From Plectrocnemia conspersa (taxonomy: Eukaryota > Arthropoda > Insecta > Trichoptera > Polycentropodidae), in contig VTFK01000151.1 of assembly GCA_009617715.1 (NCBI GenBank), forward strand, positions 1 through 64,000: DNA of 64,000 nt, given 5' to 3'. Below, in pieces: positions 60,601 to 64,000 of the stretch. The notes below the pieces were generated by a model. That model did no database searches, was not told the DNA's origin, and saw nothing but the letters and a program-made list of their open reading frames with translations. The position numbers were made by a program, and so were the translations under genes. How positions within the stretch are numbered: the stretch's first letter is position 1; each line of letters starts with the position of its first letter.

Positions 60601-63600
60601 TTTTATGAATTGACTGATGAAAATAAATATACACATTTTATTTTTTACATTGCAGATATTTACGAGAAAAGAGCTATTCAGGCGCTAAATTTAAAACACA
60701 CAAAGAATCTTTAAATGCAATAATGAAACAATACATCTCGGTTAGAACGTGCCGAAGACATTTTATCATGTCATATTTTGATAACGCTTTACCGAAACCG
60801 GATAATCCTAGGACAAATTGTTGCGATAATTGCACTAATAGGTATGCATATATAATGCTATTTTCTAATATATGTATTAAAATGAAATATTTTTTAGTCT
60901 ACATGCTCCGTCCGATAGTGATCGATATATTGGAATAGATTCGGATGGTTTATATGATTTTTCTGAAGACACAGAAAAGTTCTTGAAAGCTATCCAATGC
61001 TTTCAACCGAGATCTTTCGGTATTGGAATGCTTGTGGGACTTTTGAGAGGCTCGAAAATAAAAAAATTGAGTCAATATTTCAACTGCGAAGCTCACGGAA
61101 TTGGTTCTTCAAAGAATGACACATGGTGGAAAGAGATTGGTATGTATATTTATTTTAAATTAAATTTCTGTTGACTTGACTCATGATTTGTTTTTTAAGC
61201 TCAAATTTTACAACAAGAGAACTATATAAGGAAAGAAATGATCACTATGGGCGCTCACCAGTTTCCTGTGTACGTAATGCTCGATAAAGGTGAGATTTGG
61301 ATGAAGAATAAGCAGGATGGTAGAGCTGCACCGATAATGTTGCCACCGACGGTAGATATGATGCCGAGTATTATGGTTAAAAGGTAAGCGCTTATCTTGC
61401 ACCAATTTTAATGAGATTTATTAATGAAAATGTCTTATAGGGTTACACCAAAGTACATATCGTGCGATAGTAGTAGCGATGCGTTTATTAAACCTTCTCC
61501 TGGCGCTATTAAGCTTTCGGAGTATGATCAAAAATTATTGAACGTATGTATTTTAATTGATTTCAATATTTTTTATTTCTTCTTATATTTTTTATTTGTG
61601 TTATATATATAAATTTAAGGCCCTGTTTGATCTTCGTCATCAAATTGGCAAAGAAAAGAATCTTATGCCTCATATTATTGCATCTGATGTGGCGTTGTAT
61701 GAGTTTGCTTCAAAAAAACCTACGACAAAACAGTATTTATATTCTGGTAAATGTGAGTATTTTAAAAAATATTCTTTTAAAGTTGGTTCCCATTTATATA
61801 TGTATGCTATCTCAATCATATATTAATTATTTCAGTTGACGGTATGTCGGATACAAAGATAGAAAAATTCGGAGAAGCATTTGTAAACAAAATAAAAGAA
61901 TACTTGGGTGAAAATCCTAAGCCAAGTCAAAGCTTTGAAGAACTTCTATTGCTCTGTCCACCTCCGCCTTCGTCTGTCGTCGCTAATTTTGGAGGAGAAA
62001 CTCAGAGAATCACATTAGATATGATTCAACAGGGAAAATCATTATCAGATATTGCCGAATCTAGGTGATTTATAAAACATTTTATTATGCAAAACTATGC
62101 CGATGACACATATTTTATATCAATATTTCTTTAGAAAACTCGCTCCTTCTACCATAATTAATCACATAGCATCAGCACTACGGTTCACTGACAAATTGGA
62201 TTTAGCCAAATTCACCAGTGCCGCAAAGATTTTGCGAGTCATTGAAGTTTTGAATTCGGACGCTTTAAAAAATGGTAAGATGTTTATAAAATGTACAATT
62301 ATAATAACATTTATTATATTATTTATTTTTTTAGATACTAGTAAATTGGCTCCTATAAAAAAATTCTGTCCTCCTGCTATATCTTACGACGATTTAAAAC
62401 TTGCTATTGCTTATAAAGAAGTAAGAGATCATTTGAAATCTTTGAACGTATCGTACAAAGATAATCTTTCGATTAACGTCAAGGATAAGACTTTTGTATC
62501 GGAATTGATCAACGATATATCTGATACTGCTTTAGATGTAAAAGATGATTGTGTCAATGTAACGAGTGATGAATTGGAAGATTTAAACGATGTGTCTTGG
62601 GTTGAAGACGGATTTCTCGAAGATCTGGATAGAATTGAAGCGGATGAGAATATTTCAACGTTACTAGGAAGTAATAGTTCCGATAAAATTGTGGCCGATG
62701 AAGATCGAATGGAAGTTAAAGAGATTGTTTCAAGTTCTAATATATTGAACATAGATGATTTACTATCGACGCATCCAATACCTCCATCTAAATGTAATCA
62801 TTTGAAAGATCCTGGATCTGAGGAATTGTTATCGATGAAATACTTCTTAGAAGGACAATCTTTAGAAGATATTTCAATTTTGAAGTAAATTGAATTTATA
62901 TAATACATAAATGCATTATTATAATATAATATAATCATATTTTTCTATTGTAGAGATTGTGAAATTTCAACTATCGTCTACGATTTAGCTCGTTGTCTTC
63001 GATCCACAGATAAAGTAGATCTGTCTAAATTGATCGATGCCTCAAAATTGATTCTCATAATGAATGTTATTGATTCTAAAGTCATCAATAATGGTATATT
63101 TTATTTAATATATATAAATTTATAGAAATATGCTTTTATTTTTATATATTTTTAGATATAAGTTTAGTTGCTCCAATAAAAAAACAATGTCCGCCTGAAG
63201 TATCTTACAATGACATAAGAATTACGATTGCTTATGTTGAACTTAGAGATCATTTGAAGTCCTTGCAGATTCCATTTGAAGATAAACACGCAATTGATCT
63301 TCAAAAGAAGGTATTCATCAACAAGAAAGTAAATACGGAATCGATTGCTATCCAAAATAAAATAATAACGTCTCCGGAATCTGACGATAGTGAAAATAAT
63401 TTGAATTTAAAGGAAAATATTGATTTGAAAATTAATATAGAAAGTAGTTCACGAAAGAAAAAGTTATGCATTTCGAGTGATTCCGAAGAAAAAGACGATA
63501 AAGTGATCCTTAAAAGGAAACTTCCCGATTGGTTATCGAATAACGCTAAAGCTAAAACTGTGATGAAGGCTAAGATGGCTAAGAATAGTCTCTTTAATTA

Positions 63601-63601
63601 A
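57630..63601 (+). CDS. WRN: WRN-type RecQ DNA helicase with duplicated C-terminal helix-turn-helix
   Basis: ATP-dependent 3'-5' DNA helicase of genome maintenance. Exons: 57630-57689, 57756-58028, 58101-58227, 58390-58606, 58670-58866, 58941-59085, 60273-60401, 60656-60841, 60898-61139, 61200-61383, 61441-61543, 61620-61752, 61836-62064, 62135-62274, 62335-62884, 62954-63093, 63156-63601. All phases join, giving 1,166 residues. Seen: motif I GYGKS (Walker A); motif [17 protein letters not shown]; motif [11 protein letters not shown]; motif IV IIYC; motif [11 protein letters not shown]; motif [14 protein letters not shown]. The RQC zinc site follows with all four Cys (RTCRR, then CCDNC), then a winged helix (about 470-590), HRDC (about 621-700), helix-turn-helix A (about 725-830), an acidic linker, helix-turn-helix B (about 960-1060) and a basic end (KRKLPDWL...SLFN) matching the end of vertebrate WRN. 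There is no N-terminal exonuclease domain: only 20 residues are encoded before the helicase exon. The donor after exon 12 could instead be at 61746. GTGAGT at 61753 was preferred. Confidence 0.93.
59200..59710 (+). mobile_element. Jockey-type non-LTR retrotransposon fragment in WRN intron 6
   Basis: The frame at 59,209-59,400 has a decayed zinc-knuckle pattern ([11 protein letters not shown]) typical of the ORF1 of Jockey-like elements. From about 59,565 the start of the ORF2 endonuclease is visible across frames (NANGL-like, [16 protein letters not shown]). Same orientation as the gene. Heavily broken. Confidence 0.6.
59940..60205 (+). mobile_element. mariner 3' end fragment in WRN intron 6
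   Basis: Aligns with the noncoding 3' part of the mariner copy in the cyclase gene (35,143-35,335): AAAGAATTTATTG, CCAAAAA-TATATTATTTTTC, GAAGAATAT, GTATTACAC, TTAACCCGC. It continues to the terminal repeat AACAACCTGATA at about 60,190. Confidence 0.7.
61990..63290 (+). repeat. WRN: Tandem duplication of the WRN C-terminal helix-turn-helix unit (coding)
   Basis: Unit A runs from the end of exon 13 through exon 14 into exon 15. Unit B runs from the end of exon 15 through exon 16 into exon 17. Exons 14 (62135-62274) and 16 (62954-63093) are both exactly 140 nt and both use phase 2 to phase 1. Paired motifs: SLSDIAESR / [19 protein letters not shown] / [20 protein letters not shown] / [22 protein letters not shown] / [12 protein letters not shown]. 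About 130 residues of D/E-rich linker separate them. Vertebrate WRN has one such unit, as far as I know. Confidence 0.9.
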
Positions 63602-63629
63602 TATTGTATTGTATTACTTATTATTATTA

Positions 63630-63635
63630 AATAAA
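63630..63635 (+). terminator. Candidate poly(A) signal AATAAA for WRN
   Basis: A canonical hexamer lies 29 nt after the stop codon, followed by GT/T-rich sequence (about 63,646-63,680). The 3' UTR would be very short. Confidence 0.5.
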
Positions 63636-64000
63636 TGTAAGCGTTTCGTCATTGGAAAATGTTTTTTATTTATATATATTATATAATATATATATAAAAT
63701 ATATTTTTTAATATGTAACTAGTGATTTGAACATTTTGTGATTGAATAATTAAAAGATAAAGTACAAAATAATATAGCAGAAAATAAAATACACGAGCCT
63801 TTTCTTTTCTATCGTCGTTAATACTGTTTTACAATATCAATAAATTATATAACATAAAGTCGGTGCAAAAACATTATAATTATAATATATATTAAGTGCG
63901 CATAAGTGACTAGAAAATATTATAATAGCGATAAATTATTATTCTAAAATTATTCTAACATTACTTTATAATATATATGAATGATTGGGAATACAAGGAG
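63636..64000. other. Sequence beyond the WRN gene
   Basis: AT-rich DNA to the window edge. Nothing recognised. Confidence 0.6.

Noticed and set aside
61744..61753. Alternative splice donor GTAAAT at 61,747 for WRN exon 12
   Set aside because: Both donors leave phase 1 and keep the frame, but GTGAGT at 61,753 is the closer match to consensus. The choice changes only two residues.
62429..62752. Ser-rich minus-strand open frame of 107 codons inside WRN exon 15
   Set aside because: Antisense of the acidic linker between the two helix-turn-helix units. It has no features of its own.
1..64000. tRNA and rRNA genes
   Set aside because: I looked for tRNA B-box-like GTTCGAATC words with matching arms and for rRNA-like conserved blocks, and found none. 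A covariance-model scan would be decisive.

Overview
The window looks like nuclear DNA of an arthropod, most probably an insect. It is very AT-rich, the genes are split by introns with GT..AG borders, and the repeats are insect-type DNA transposons (piggyBac, mariner, Tc1) and non-LTR retrotransposons. The deep-branch protein matches are to insect/animal families: a Gyc76C-type receptor guanylyl cyclase, ITFG1/TIP, and a WRN-type RecQ helicase. I cannot name the species. Fruit flies are unlikely, because to my knowledge they lack a WRN-type helicase.

Layout. Bases 1 to about 25,500 hold no gene I can support. They carry AT-rich unique DNA, an (AT)n microsatellite, dispersed repeat pairs, Cys-rich coding relics and one fairly complete but dead piggyBac element (18,148-19,788, 14-bp matching inverted ends). 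A more GC-balanced block at about 25,540-26,060 has a TATA-like box, an NRF-1-type palindrome, a forkhead-type palindrome and a good splice donor. It is a candidate promoter and noncoding first exon for the gene that follows.

Bases 29,228-49,390 (+) encode a receptor guanylyl cyclase of 1,355 residues in 21 coding exons, and every exon phase joins. Its large introns are crowded with dead transposons: a CR1/Jockey-type reverse transcriptase, an inverted-repeat element, mariner, Tc1 and piggyBac copies, and MITE-like repeats.

Bases 56,366-54,329 (-) encode the ITFG1/TIP (LINKIN) orthologue, 595 residues in two exons. Bases 57,630-63,601 (+) encode a WRN-type helicase, 1,166 residues in 17 exons, head-to-head with the ITFG1 gene and 1.26 kb from it. 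The WRN protein has no exonuclease domain. Its C-terminal helix-turn-helix unit is present twice in tandem, and the duplication is visible in the exons (two exons of exactly 140 nt with the same phases).

The three genes do not form an operon or shared pathway. The cyclase makes cGMP at the plasma membrane, ITFG1/TIP is a cell-surface adhesion-type protein, and WRN acts on DNA in the nucleus. The most notable signals are the WRN helix-turn-helix duplication and several repeat families that can be defined from copies inside this window. Those families are an alternating GGTCAC/GCTCAC inverted-repeat element, a CAGGGACGTCAT-ended MITE with a large hairpin, and piggyBac ends with paired palindromes.
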